Of a stretch of DNA of 64,000 nucleotides, positions 56,888-64,000 are shown piece after piece (within the stretch, counting starts at the first letter, position 1; every line of letters starts with the position of its first letter). Both the position numbers and the translations under genes were made by a program. The notes under the pieces were generated by a model. That model made no database searches and was not told where the DNA came from. It saw nothing but the letters and a program-made list of their open reading frames with translations. The stretch is from Tenacibaculum caenipelagi (lineage in GTDB: Bacteria; Bacteroidota; Bacteroidia; Flavobacteriales; Flavobacteriaceae): positions 62,001 to 126,000 of the forward strand of contig NZ_SNYH01000007.1 of NCBI RefSeq assembly GCF_004363005.1, given 5' to 3'.

Positions 56888-57274
56888 ATGAAAAAATCAA
56901 TCATTCTTTTAATAATCCTTGTTTCCCAAATACTAATTAGTTGTAATCCAAAACCAGATATAGATAAGATTCTTAAAGATCAAGAAACAAAAGAGAGAAT
57001 TTTTAAATCTATTGCAGAAGATCATGAATACATGACAGAATTCATTAAGACGATGCACAATAATGAACATGCCATGCAAATGATGATGCATAATGATATG
57101 ATGATGAATAACATGATGGGAAATAAAAATATAATGCACCAAATAATGAATGACAGTATTAAGATCCGAAACATGTTACAAATAATGCATCAAAAAGGTA
57201 TCATAAGCAATGAGTGTTTGCAATCTTGTATGAAAAACATGAGTACCAAGAAAATTTCGGATGATAAAAAATAA
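56888..57274 (+). CDS. Methionine- and histidine-rich lipoprotein, likely metal-binding
   Basis: A 128-residue lipoprotein (signal ending in LISC, Cys19; start chosen at 56888 rather than 56864 for the clean signal). The central part is a dense run of Met, His and Asn: EHAMQMMMHNDMMMNNMM and NIMHQIMNDS. That composition is typical of periplasmic copper(I)-binding proteins. A function in copper supply or tolerance is an inference. It is the first gene of a probable operon with the SHOCT and sigma-like genes. Confidence 0.78.
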   Translation: MKKSIILLIILVSQILISCNPKPDIDKILKDQETKERIFKSIAEDHEYMTEFIKTMHNNEHAMQMMMHNDMMMNNMMGNKNIMHQIMNDSIKIRNMLQIMHQKGIISNECLQSCMKNMSTKKISDDKK

Positions 57275-57315
57275 CAACATACCTCCTAAAAGCATTTAAC
57301 TAAAAAACAGAAGCC

Positions 57316-57531
57316 ATGCATTACTACAGATATTACTTTGACATACATATTATATGGTGGTTTTTATGGATTATTTTTATTATCTGCCTGTTCGCGGTAT
57401 CATACAATCTCTCCTTTCGAAAAACAAAAAAGGATAGTCCGTTAGATATTTTAAAAAAACGCTTCTCGGAAGGTGAAATTTCAAAGGAAGCCTATGAAGA
57501 AGCTAAAAAGATCTTAACACCTGATAAATAA
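57316..57531 (+). CDS. Small SHOCT-domain membrane protein
   Basis: A 71-residue protein with one membrane helix (about 11-32) and a C-terminal SHOCT motif (DILKKRFSEGEISKEAYEEAKKIL), an oligomerisation helix pair often found at protein ends. It lies 41 bases after the lipoprotein gene with no terminator or palindromic site between. Confidence 0.85.
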   Translation: MHYYRYYFDIHIIWWFLWIIFIICLFAVSYNLSFRKTKKDSPLDILKKRFSEGEISKEAYEEAKKILTPDK

Positions 57532-57566
57532 ATTACCATTTAATTAAAACAGAAAAAAGTACTAAA

Positions 57567-58325
57567 ATGAGTTACCAACAGCGAGAGTTTCACATATTTG
57601 TAGCACAAATATTTCCTGACCTCCTTAAATCAAAAGAAAAAGGAGATAAGGAAGTTTTCAATAAACTAATATTGAAAATTTTACCAGACATTAGAAAGTA
57701 CGTTAAACAACGATTAGTTGCCGCTATTAAAAAAGGGCATTTTCATAAAAACAAGTACAAGCCTGACGATTTTGTCGATCAACTATTTATAGAAGTTTAT
57801 GAACATATCGAAGAAGTAAAAAAAGCAGAAGACTTCTATTTGTGGCTATTTCAAAAAACCAATCAATTACTAGAAAACATCATCGAAGAAGAGGAGTTTG
57901 ATGATCTTTTTTTTAAAAATATTGATGATTACTCTAAACCTGAATGGGATGAAATGGAAGAAAAATTTAGTGCTGATGCTGAAGGTGACTTATTAATGAT
58001 GGATGAATTAGACGACAGCTCTTTCCATAAAAATGATTATACTTTAAATCACGTTTTTGTTGAAGACGACGAACAAAATTATATAGACAAACTTGATAAA
58101 GAATTAAGCGACGCTAAAACACAAAAACATATGCAGATGATACTACACAAATTACCATTACATATGCAATCAGTTTTTGAACTTTATTCGAAGTATAATT
58201 TTAATGTAGATGAAATTTCAGTAATTAAAGGGATTGCCCAAAAAGAAGTAAATCGATTAATAGAGGAAACAAGAAACGAGCTACGAAAGAGCTTTTTTAG
58301 CAGGTATTTAACTGATGATAAATAA
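57567..58325 (+). CDS. Sigma-70-like (ECF-type) factor with acidic linker
   Basis: A 252-residue protein. Residues about 40-115 resemble sigma region 2 (DDFVDQLFIEVYEHIEEV), and 193-243 resemble region 4 with a helix-turn-helix (LPLHMQSVFELYSKYNFNVD and KEVNRLIEETRNEL). Between them lies an unusually long acidic stretch (about 115-180) rich in Asp and Glu. I call it an atypical sigma factor; a regulator with related folds is possible. No anti-sigma factor is obvious nearby unless the SHOCT or lipoprotein acts so. Confidence 0.65.
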   Translation: MSYQQREFHIFVAQIFPDLLKSKEKGDKEVFNKLILKILPDIRKYVKQRLVAAIKKGHFHKNKYKPDDFVDQLFIEVYEHIEEVKKAEDFYLWLFQKTNQLLENIIEEEEFDDLFFKNIDDYSKPEWDEMEEKFSADAEGDLLMMDELDDSSFHKNDYTLNHVFVEDDEQNYIDKLDKELSDAKTQKHMQMILHKLPLHMQSVFELYSKYNFNVDEISVIKGIAQKEVNRLIEETRNELRKSFFSRYLTDDK

Positions 58326-58402
58326 TACTATTATAGTAAAACAAATAACAGCTCAGTAACTATTTTAGCAAATTATCAATTATACTGGTTTCTCGAAATT
58401 TA

Positions 58403-58418
58403 CCCCTACTTACAGGGG
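58403..58418. terminator. Weak hairpin between convergent genes
   Basis: CCCCT (58403-58407) and AGGGG (58414-58418) with extra A-T pairs outside. There is no clear T-run on either side, so terminator function is uncertain. Confidence 0.3.
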
Positions 58419-58436
58419 AAACAAATTGTTTATAGA

Positions 58437-58889
58437 TTAGTTATACCTCCAAATAAATTTGGGCTTATCACTTTCTAGAACATTTCTTGTAATTTTAAAA
58501 ACCACATATTTTAACAGCTTCAAAATTTTCAAAAACTCAGCAATTCTATCTTCAAGTAATCCATGTTCGTATCTAAAAATTGAAGCATCGTGATTTAAAG
58601 GGTTGTCTATTATATCTACATTATAAAATAATTGTACTTGAATACTGTTCTGTATATTCTTAGATTGATTTTTGACTTCTGACAACTCTCTTCTTAAATC
58701 TACCAACTTATCTAAATCTTCATTTAGTAGAAGCTTAACAAAACTAGCCTCTACTAACTGTTCAAGAAATTCAATTTCAAAAAGACAAAACTCTAAATTG
58801 TTTCTCCAACTTTTGGTAAGCATATACAAATCTTTCAAAGATGCTTTTTGAATGTAATGGCCTTTGGGTCTGTCTCTATAACTATGCAT
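58437..58889 (-). CDS. Helical protein of unknown function under the palindromic promoter
   Basis: A 150-residue soluble protein, mostly helical with heptad-like stretches (residues about 25-85 and 110-140). It starts MHSYRDRPKGHYIQKASLKD. I recognise no family. The presence of a well-placed palindromic site and -7 element upstream supports it as a real member of the same regulon. Confidence 0.7.
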   Translation of the reverse strand: MHSYRDRPKGHYIQKASLKDLYMLTKSWRNNLEFCLFEIEFLEQLVEASFVKLLLNEDLDKLVDLRRELSEVKNQSKNIQNSIQVQLFYNVDIIDNPLNHDASIFRYEHGLLEDRIAEFLKILKLLKYVVFKITRNVLESDKPKFIWRYN

Positions 58890-58913
58890 AATAGTATTTT
58901 TTAAAACGTAGAT

Positions 58914-58956
58914 TAAAAGTAAACAAACTCTTACGATTTACAAATGACCAAAATCA
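58914..58956 (-). promoter_or_regulatory. Crp/Fnr-type site and -7 element of the 150-residue gene
   Basis: TGATTTTGGTCA read on the minus strand (58956-58945), then 23 bp, then TACTTTTA (58921-58914). Confidence 0.72.
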
Positions 58957-59092
58957 TGAATGCAAAAAAACAACACCTATATATCAGATAGTTACAACAA
59001 AAACAAAAGAAACTTCGTGTCAGAATACAGATTAATTATAAGAGTAAAATTGTCATTTATTAATTCTAAAATAGACAACACAACTCTCTTCT

Positions 59093-59389
59093 TTAATTTG
59101 ATTTAATTATGTTTATAATATCATTTTTTTGAAGTACTCCGGATTGCCTCCATATAGGTATACCATTTTTAAATAAAATCATGGTTGGCACTCCTTTCAC
59201 TTGGTATTTAACAGCTAACAACTGATTTTTATCCACATCAATTTTCACTATTTTAACAGTATCTCCAAGTTCTTCTTTAACCTGTTTTAAAATAGGTGCT
59301 AATGCTTTACAAGGGCCACACCAATCTGCAAAAAAGTCTACTAAAACTAACTTTTCTGAATTTATAATTGCATTAAAACTACTTTTCAT
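59093..59389 (-). CDS. Thioredoxin
   Basis: A 98-residue thioredoxin with the active site WCGPC (Trp23, Cys24, Cys27) and the cis-proline loop GVPTMILF. It keeps cytoplasmic protein thiols reduced. It is short at the N-terminus compared with the 105-110 residues of housekeeping TrxA. It lies in the same gap-sharing divergent arrangement with the histidine kinase gene, and its promoter has the palindromic site. Confidence 0.92.
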   Translation of the reverse strand: MKSSFNAIINSEKLVLVDFFADWCGPCKALAPILKQVKEELGDTVKIVKIDVDKNQLLAVKYQVKGVPTMILFKNGIPIWRQSGVLQKNDIINIIKSN

Positions 59390-59450
59390 TATGACACATA
59401 ATTTATACGAACCTTACTTCTCTTTTACTAAAAACACTTTATTAATAAAA

Positions 59451-59493
59451 CAAAAATAGAGAGTTTACAAGCACTTATACATGATATAAATCA
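59451..59493 (-). promoter_or_regulatory. Crp/Fnr-type site and -7 element of the thioredoxin gene
   Basis: TGATTTATATCA read on the minus strand (59493-59482), then 23 bp, then TATTTTTG (59458-59451), a full -7 consensus. Confidence 0.75.
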
Positions 59494-59593
59494 GTAATAT
59501 AAAAACACAATTCCGCCTTTTGTTACAGAAGCACCTTGGTTATTATTCTAATTTTAAGTAAATTAAACCCATTATCGAACTAATCTAACTACA

Positions 59594-60817
59594 ATGTTTC
59601 AACAAGATCAAGATATTTTTGATATTCTTTTGGGTTCAATTTCTGAAGGTGTTATAGTCGTTGATAACTATCAGAATATTGTTGAGGTAAATGATGCTAC
59701 TGAAAAAATGTTTGGTTACAACAAAGGGGAACTTATAAAGCAACCTCTTAATACTTTAATTCCCAAAAACCATCACAAAGAACATCAAACTCATTTTAAA
59801 AACTTTATGAAACAACAGGAGAGTCGTCAAATGGGGCAAGGTAGAGATATTTTTGGTGTTCGTAAAGATGGTAGTATATTTCCTGTAGAAGCTGGTTTAA
59901 ACCCTTTTTCTATTTATGGAAAAAAATATGTTATGGCATTAGTTATAGATATTTCAACCCGTAAAGAGCAAGAACAAAAAATTAAATCGTTAAATGAAAA
60001 CCTAGAAGAAAAAGTATCAAAAAGAACCTATGAATTAAAAAATATGATTCTTGCATTGGAAGCTGAAAATAAAAAGCGTATTAAGGCTGAGAAAGAAGCT
60101 AAATTGGCACTTAAAAAAGAAAAAGACCTTAATGAACTAAAATCAAGATTCCTTTCTTTAGTTTCTCATGAATTCAAAACTCCTCTAAGTGGTATTCTAA
60201 CCTCTGCCATACTATTAAGTAAGTATAAACTAACAGAACAGCAAGAGAAACGTGACAAACATATTAAAACCATATCAGATAAAGTACATTATCTCAACAA
60301 CATATTAAATGACTTCTTAACTATGGAGAAACTTGAAAAAGGTAAGATTAAATATTCTCCAAGTACATTTAAATTAAGTAAAGTGGTAAATGAAGTTGTT
60401 TATAACGCTAATATGCTACTAAAAGAAGGGCAAAAGATCAATTACCCAAAAGATATAGACTCTTTTTCTTTATATCAAGATGAGAAAATTGTAGAATTAG
60501 CTTTATCAAACTTGATACATAATGCCGTAAAATACTCATCAGAAAATACTGAAATAAACATCTCAATTACTCAAGATGATACTAAAACAGTATTTAAAGT
60601 AAAAGACAACGGTATAGGAATTCCCCAAGAAGACCAAAAAAATATATTTAACCGCTATTTTAGAGCAAAAAATGCTTTGCTTACTCAAGGAACAGGCATT
60701 GGGTTAAATATTGTTAAAGACCATATGGAAAATTTAAATGGTAAAGTTTATTTTGATAGTACAGAACAGGAAGGAACTGTTTTTACTATAGAACTACCTA
60801 ACAGTGCAAAATCATGA
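59594..60817 (+). CDS. FixL-like PAS histidine kinase
   Basis: A 407-residue soluble kinase: a PAS domain (about 8-122), a coiled coil (125-180), HisKA with phospho-acceptor His192 in LVSHEFKTPLSG, and an ATPase domain with HNAVKYSS, DNGIGIP and GTGIGLNIVKDH. From His64 to Gly93 the PAS aligns without a gap to the heme pocket of Bradyrhizobium FixL: His64 matches the heme-binding His200, and Arg84 (in GQGR) the oxygen-gating Arg220. Heme binding is therefore plausible but not shown, since related PAS domains share some of these residues. The gene overlaps the regulator by four bases (ATGA). It has no own palindromic site on the coding strand. Confidence 0.85.
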   Translation: MFQQDQDIFDILLGSISEGVIVVDNYQNIVEVNDATEKMFGYNKGELIKQPLNTLIPKNHHKEHQTHFKNFMKQQESRQMGQGRDIFGVRKDGSIFPVEAGLNPFSIYGKKYVMALVIDISTRKEQEQKIKSLNENLEEKVSKRTYELKNMILALEAENKKRIKAEKEAKLALKKEKDLNELKSRFLSLVSHEFKTPLSGILTSAILLSKYKLTEQQEKRDKHIKTISDKVHYLNNILNDFLTMEKLEKGKIKYSPSTFKLSKVVNEVVYNANMLLKEGQKINYPKDIDSFSLYQDEKIVELALSNLIHNAVKYSSENTEINISITQDDTKTVFKVKDNGIGIPQEDQKNIFNRYFRAKNALLTQGTGIGLNIVKDHMENLNGKVYFDSTEQEGTVFTIELPNSAKS

Positions 60818-61866
60818 AAAAAGTGCTATTAATAGAGGATGATGCTATTTTAAGAGAAAACACCTCAGAACTATTGGAACTCTCAAACTACGAAGTAATA
60901 ACTGCTTCTAATGGAAAAATTGGCTTAAATAAAGCTATTAAAATGCTTCCTGATATAATTGTTTGTGATATTTTAATGCCAGAAATGGATGGCTATAGTG
61001 TATTTCAAGAACTAACAAAACATAGCACAACAAAGCACATTCCATTTGTTTTTCTATCAGCAAAAACAGAACGACAAGACATAAGAAAAGGTATGAATAT
61101 GGGAGCTGATGATTACCTTACCAAACCTTTTAATGAAGAAGAACTTATCAATACAATAGAAAGTCGTATTGCAAAAGCTGCTATACTAAAAGAAGAACGA
61201 GAAATATCTCAGGGTAATGTACATAATAATGTAGAAGAAATACAAACCTTAAACGATTTAAAAGCCTTTTTAGAAAAAAAAGGCGCGCTTCTTAATTACA
61301 AGCAAGATGATATTGTTTATAAAGAAGGAGAGAATTCTAACTTAATTTATTTAGTCTTAAAAGGTATTATTAAATGCTATAAACTTGACGAACAAGGAAA
61401 GGAATTAATTACTGATTTATATAAAGAAAATGACTTGTTTGGATACACCTCTTTTACCCAAAACATTCCATACCAAGAAACTGCTACAGCAATAAAAAAT
61501 GCCCAAGTAATAAGTATTTCTAAAAGTGAACTTAAAGACATTTTAAATAAAAACCATAAAGTAACTTTGGAACTCATGCAACTGTTAACAGATAGTCTTA
61601 AAGGCATGAAAGATCAATTACTACAAATGGCATATAGTTCTGTACATAAAAAAACAGCATCAACCATTCTTAAATTTGCTGAAAAACTAAACCATAAACC
61701 AGAAGACCCTATAAGTATTTCACGAAGTGATTTAGCTAGTGTTGCTGGAATTGCCACCGAAACTTTAATCAGAACAATGTCTAACTTTAAGAAACAAGGT
61801 ATAATAGAAATTGAAGGAAGAAATATTAAAATCGTAGACATCGAAAAGCTCCAATACATCTGTTAA
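60814..61866 (+). CDS. Response regulator fused to a Crp/Fnr-type DNA-binding module
   Basis: A 350-residue fusion. Receiver domain 1-120, with Asp9, Asp10, phosphorylation site Asp52 (VCDILMPEMDG) and Lys104. Then a cyclic-nucleotide-binding-like domain (about 150-260) and a Crp-type helix-turn-helix (about 300-335). The recognition helix GIATETLIRTMSNF has Glu316 and Arg320 at the places that read the TGA half-site in FNR and CRP. The N-terminal cysteine cluster of FNR is absent, so it is not an iron-sulphur oxygen sensor itself. It is probably switched by the adjacent kinase. I infer it binds the TGAY-N4-RTCA sites around it. Confidence 0.9.
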   Translation: MKKVLLIEDDAILRENTSELLELSNYEVITASNGKIGLNKAIKMLPDIIVCDILMPEMDGYSVFQELTKHSTTKHIPFVFLSAKTERQDIRKGMNMGADDYLTKPFNEEELINTIESRIAKAAILKEEREISQGNVHNNVEEIQTLNDLKAFLEKKGALLNYKQDDIVYKEGENSNLIYLVLKGIIKCYKLDEQGKELITDLYKENDLFGYTSFTQNIPYQETATAIKNAQVISISKSELKDILNKNHKVTLELMQLLTDSLKGMKDQLLQMAYSSVHKKTASTILKFAEKLNHKPEDPISISRSDLASVAGIATETLIRTMSNFKKQGIIEIEGRNIKIVDIEKLQYIC

Positions 61867-61890
61867 TTTTTTTCAGTATAAATACCATCA

Positions 61891-61933
61891 TGACTAATAT
61901 CATTTTTTGAGAAGTATTTTCCTTTTAGATTTG
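61891..61933 (+). promoter_or_regulatory. Crp/Fnr-type site and -7 element of the first universal stress gene
   Basis: TGACTAATATCA (61891-61902), then 23 bp, then TAGATTTG (61926-61933), a full -7 consensus. Confidence 0.78.
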
Positions 61934-61958
61934 CTCTTGTAAAAGAGAAATTTAAATA

Positions 61959-62804
61959 ATGAAAAATATTTTATTTCTAACAGATTTTTCTGAAAATTCA
62001 TGGAAAGCATTAAAATATGGACTCAATTTTTTTGTTGAAACTAACTGTAATTTTTACATATTGCATGTTAATAACAACATAATTGACTTCCAAAAAGAGG
62101 ATACTTTATCTCAGTTTGATCAAGAAACCATAGAAGATTTATACACAAAACCAACAAAAAAAAAATTAAAAGAAATATTAAAACGAATTTCTAAAGAAAT
62201 ACCTCATAACAAAAAACATAAATTTTATATACTTACTAATTATGGTTTTTTTATAGAATCTGTACGGAAACATGTTTTAGAAAAAAAAATCAGCCTAATA
62301 ATTATGGGGACTCAAGGGGCAACAGGCTTAAAAAAATATATTGTCGGTAGTAATACTGGAGATGTTATAACCAAAGTAAAATGTTCTACATTGGTAGTCC
62401 CTGAAAACGCTACTTATTCCGCACCAAAAGAAATAGCTTTTCCTACAGATTTTGCTATTTCGTATGATATTCAGGTTTTACAACCCATTTTAGATATTTT
62501 AAAAAGCAATAATTCTTGTTTAAGGGTTCTTCATATTGGTCATAAAGAAAAGCAATTAAATGCAGATCAAAAGGCTTGTAAAGAATTAATAGGTGATTTT
62601 TTTGATGGCTTTGATTATAGTTATCATTATTTAACCAATAAAAAGGTAGAAGATGGAATACAGTGTTTTGTTGAAAGCAGAAATATTGACATTATAGTAA
62701 TGGTAGCCAAGAATTTAAATTATTTTCAACAAATTCTATTTCATACTAAAACAGAACAAATAAGTTATCATACAGATATTCCTTTTTTAGTTCTTCATGA
62801 ATAA
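61959..62804 (+). CDS. Universal stress protein with two UspA domains
   Basis: A 281-residue cytoplasmic protein with two tandem Usp folds (about 1-147 and 152-281). The first has the start ILFLTDFSENSWKAL and the ATP-loop pattern G-x2-G-x9-GS in GTQGATGLKKYIVGSN. The second is degenerate in that loop. Such proteins aid survival under stress and low oxygen. It begins a run of three related genes. Confidence 0.93.
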   Translation: MKNILFLTDFSENSWKALKYGLNFFVETNCNFYILHVNNNIIDFQKEDTLSQFDQETIEDLYTKPTKKKLKEILKRISKEIPHNKKHKFYILTNYGFFIESVRKHVLEKKISLIIMGTQGATGLKKYIVGSNTGDVITKVKCSTLVVPENATYSAPKEIAFPTDFAISYDIQVLQPILDILKSNNSCLRVLHIGHKEKQLNADQKACKELIGDFFDGFDYSYHYLTNKKVEDGIQCFVESRNIDIIVMVAKNLNYFQQILFHTKTEQISYHTDIPFLVLHE

Positions 62805-62982
62805 CATGCATAAAAAATGATTCATGATTATCTAATAGAGTTATACTTTAAACAGAAAATAAAGAAACTTTTTTACTACTTACCACTTTAAAATTTCCAT
62901 CTAAAATCGATTGAAAATAAAAGAAGACATCGAAGGGTTAAAAATTATTAAACTCAAGCAAAAATTGTTAGTATAGCAAACC

Positions 62983-63025
62983 TGATATATATCATGGCTA
63001 GCCTTTATTTTATAACGTATTTTTA
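62983..63025 (+). promoter_or_regulatory. Crp/Fnr-type site and -7 element of the second universal stress gene
   Basis: TGATATATATCA (62983-62994), then 23 bp, then TATTTTTA (63018-63025). Confidence 0.74.
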
Positions 63026-63049
63026 AACTGGTAATTAAAAAGGGGTACC

Positions 63050-63895
63050 ATGAAAAAAATATTAATTCCTACAGATTTTTCAGAGAATTCCTGGAACGCC
63101 ATAACCTATACCTTACAATTATTCAAGGACGAAACTTGTGCTTTCCATTTACTAAACACCTACACGCCCATAATTTTTCAATACGATTATACAAGTGCAA
63201 GTATGTCTCAATTTAGTTTGGTTGATACCATGAGAAATGTTTCTGAAGCTAAACTTAAAGAATTCATGGAAAGAATTCAGCAACAATTCAATAATCCAAA
63301 ACATCTTTTTTCGTCTTCTTCAGCATTTAACACTTTACCTTTAGAAATTAGTGAACTATACAACGATAATGTAGTAGATATGATTGCTATGGGTACCAAA
63401 GGAGCCTCTGGAGTTAAAGAGGTTTTATTTGGCTCTAACACAATACATGTTCTAAAAAATGCCAAATGCCCTGTATTAGCTATACCCAGTGAATTTACTT
63501 TTGAAGCTCCTCGTGAAATATTGTTTCCCTCAGATTATGGAATTAATTTTCAAGAAAAACACATACAGCCTATTATAGATATTGCTTCTATGTATCATTC
63601 AAGAATTAATATACTAAATGTACGTTACGAACACGAACTATCTGAACAGCAAAAACATAATCGTGAAAAATTAGAGCCCTTTTTTAAACATATAGCTCAT
63701 CTTTTTCATGATGAAAAAAATCAAAATATAGCCGACGCTATTACAAATTTTCAATTAAAAACACGTATAAATTTATTGGTGATGATTAACAATAAGCATT
63801 CATTTTTTGAAAACTTATTTTTTAAATCAACAATTAACCAAATAGGGTTTCATCTAACCATTCCTTTTTTAGTGATTCCTTCAAAACCTAACTAA
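63050..63895 (+). CDS. Universal stress protein with two UspA domains (second copy)
   Basis: A 281-residue paralogue of the preceding protein and of equal length. It has ILIPTDFSENSWNA at the start and the ATP-loop GTKGASGVKEVLFGSN; the second Usp half is again degenerate. The equal length and order suggest gene duplication. It is followed by a terminator-like hairpin. Confidence 0.93.
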   Translation: MKKILIPTDFSENSWNAITYTLQLFKDETCAFHLLNTYTPIIFQYDYTSASMSQFSLVDTMRNVSEAKLKEFMERIQQQFNNPKHLFSSSSAFNTLPLEISELYNDNVVDMIAMGTKGASGVKEVLFGSNTIHVLKNAKCPVLAIPSEFTFEAPREILFPSDYGINFQEKHIQPIIDIASMYHSRINILNVRYEHELSEQQKHNREKLEPFFKHIAHLFHDEKNQNIADAITNFQLKTRINLLVMINNKHSFFENLFFKSTINQIGFHLTIPFLVIPSKPN

Positions 63896-63911
63896 CTATT
63901 ATTATATCAAT

Positions 63912-63933
63912 AAAACAGTTAAATACTGTTTTT
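63912..63933 (+). terminator. Terminator after the second universal stress gene
   Basis: AAAACAGT (63912-63919) pairs with ACTGTTTT (63925-63932), with a TAAAT loop and T-run. Confidence 0.65.
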
Positions 63934-63953
63934 AGTCTCTAAAACCATTAGCA

Positions 63954-64000
63954 ATGCAAAAAAACATCTTATTACCTACTGATTTTTCAGATAATGCATG
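63954..64000 (+). CDS. Universal stress protein, start only (third copy)
   Basis: The first 15 codons of a third UspA gene (MQKNILLPTDFSDNA), cut by the window edge. The start matches the two upstream copies. Upstream, ATTATTATATCA at 63898-63909 is a poor version of the palindromic site with TA again 35 bases on, so its own control is uncertain. Confidence 0.8.
   Translation, partial: MQKNILLPTDFSDNA

Noticed and set aside
60814..61866. Possibility that the regulator is an oxygen-sensing FNR with an iron-sulphur cluster
   Set aside because: Only scattered cysteines (51, 188, 350); the clustered N-terminal cysteines of FNR are missing.
63898..63940. Possible eleventh regulon site before the third universal stress gene
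   Set aside because: ATTATTATATCA has only one good half-site and the -7 candidate is TAGTCTCT; the stretch also overlaps a terminator. Spacing fits but sequence does not.

Overview
The window is about 64 kb of AT-rich chromosome from a member of the Bacteroidota, very probably a marine Flavobacteriaceae (a Tenacibaculum- or Polaribacter-like genus is a guess from protein flavour, not something I could test). The signs are the TAnnTTTG -7 promoter elements, sometimes with TTTG 17-19 bp upstream, the near absence of Shine-Dalgarno sequences, TonB/ExbBD and lipoprotein-rich envelope genes, and a short-chain threonine dehydrogenase of the flavobacterial type. No insertion sequence, phage or CRISPR array was seen.

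Layout. 0-10 kb holds an incomplete apbE, an OmpA-like lipoprotein, and a translation block (rplM-rpsI-rpsB-tsf-pyrH-frr) followed by an RND/MMPL exporter and asnS. 10-20 kb holds rpoN with a PAP2-like membrane protein, a small barrel protein, an ExbB-x-ExbD-ExbD energiser operon, type I asparaginase, a zinc metallopeptidase and lepA. At 19.7-22 kb there is a three-gene operon of an Lgt-like membrane protein, a radical SAM enzyme resembling tetraether (membrane-spanning lipid) synthases, and a 65-residue membrane protein. 22-36 kb is mostly housekeeping (YceI operon, dus, LolCE-type permease, rbfA, a NarL-type two-component operon, ftsX, uppP, truB, threonine dehydrogenase, recX). 36-48 kb has a LytS/LytTR pair divergent from an outer-membrane barrel protein, a complete RND efflux operon with its TetR regulator, a polyprenyl synthase and a CAT-anticodon tRNA.

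The most striking part is 49.6-64 kb. It carries D-lactate dehydrogenase, an L,D-transpeptidase, a patatin lipase, an Mla-type lipid transporter, a triple-PAS protein, a Met/His-rich lipoprotein with a SHOCT protein and a sigma-like protein, thioredoxin, three tandem universal stress proteins, a PAS histidine kinase and a response regulator fused to a Crp/Fnr-type DNA-binding module. Ten promoters here carry the palindrome TGAY-N4-RTCA, and in every one the first T of the site lies exactly 35 bp upstream of the TA of a TAnnTTTG-like -7 element (about -41.5 to the site centre, a class II activator geometry). The kinase PAS domain aligns without gaps to the FixL heme pocket (His64, Arg84), and the regulator has an E-x3-R recognition helix as in FNR/CRP. 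I infer a compact FixL-to-(REC-FixK) oxygen or redox circuit that governs this cluster: fermentation, redox repair, stress proteins, and cell-wall and lipid remodelling.
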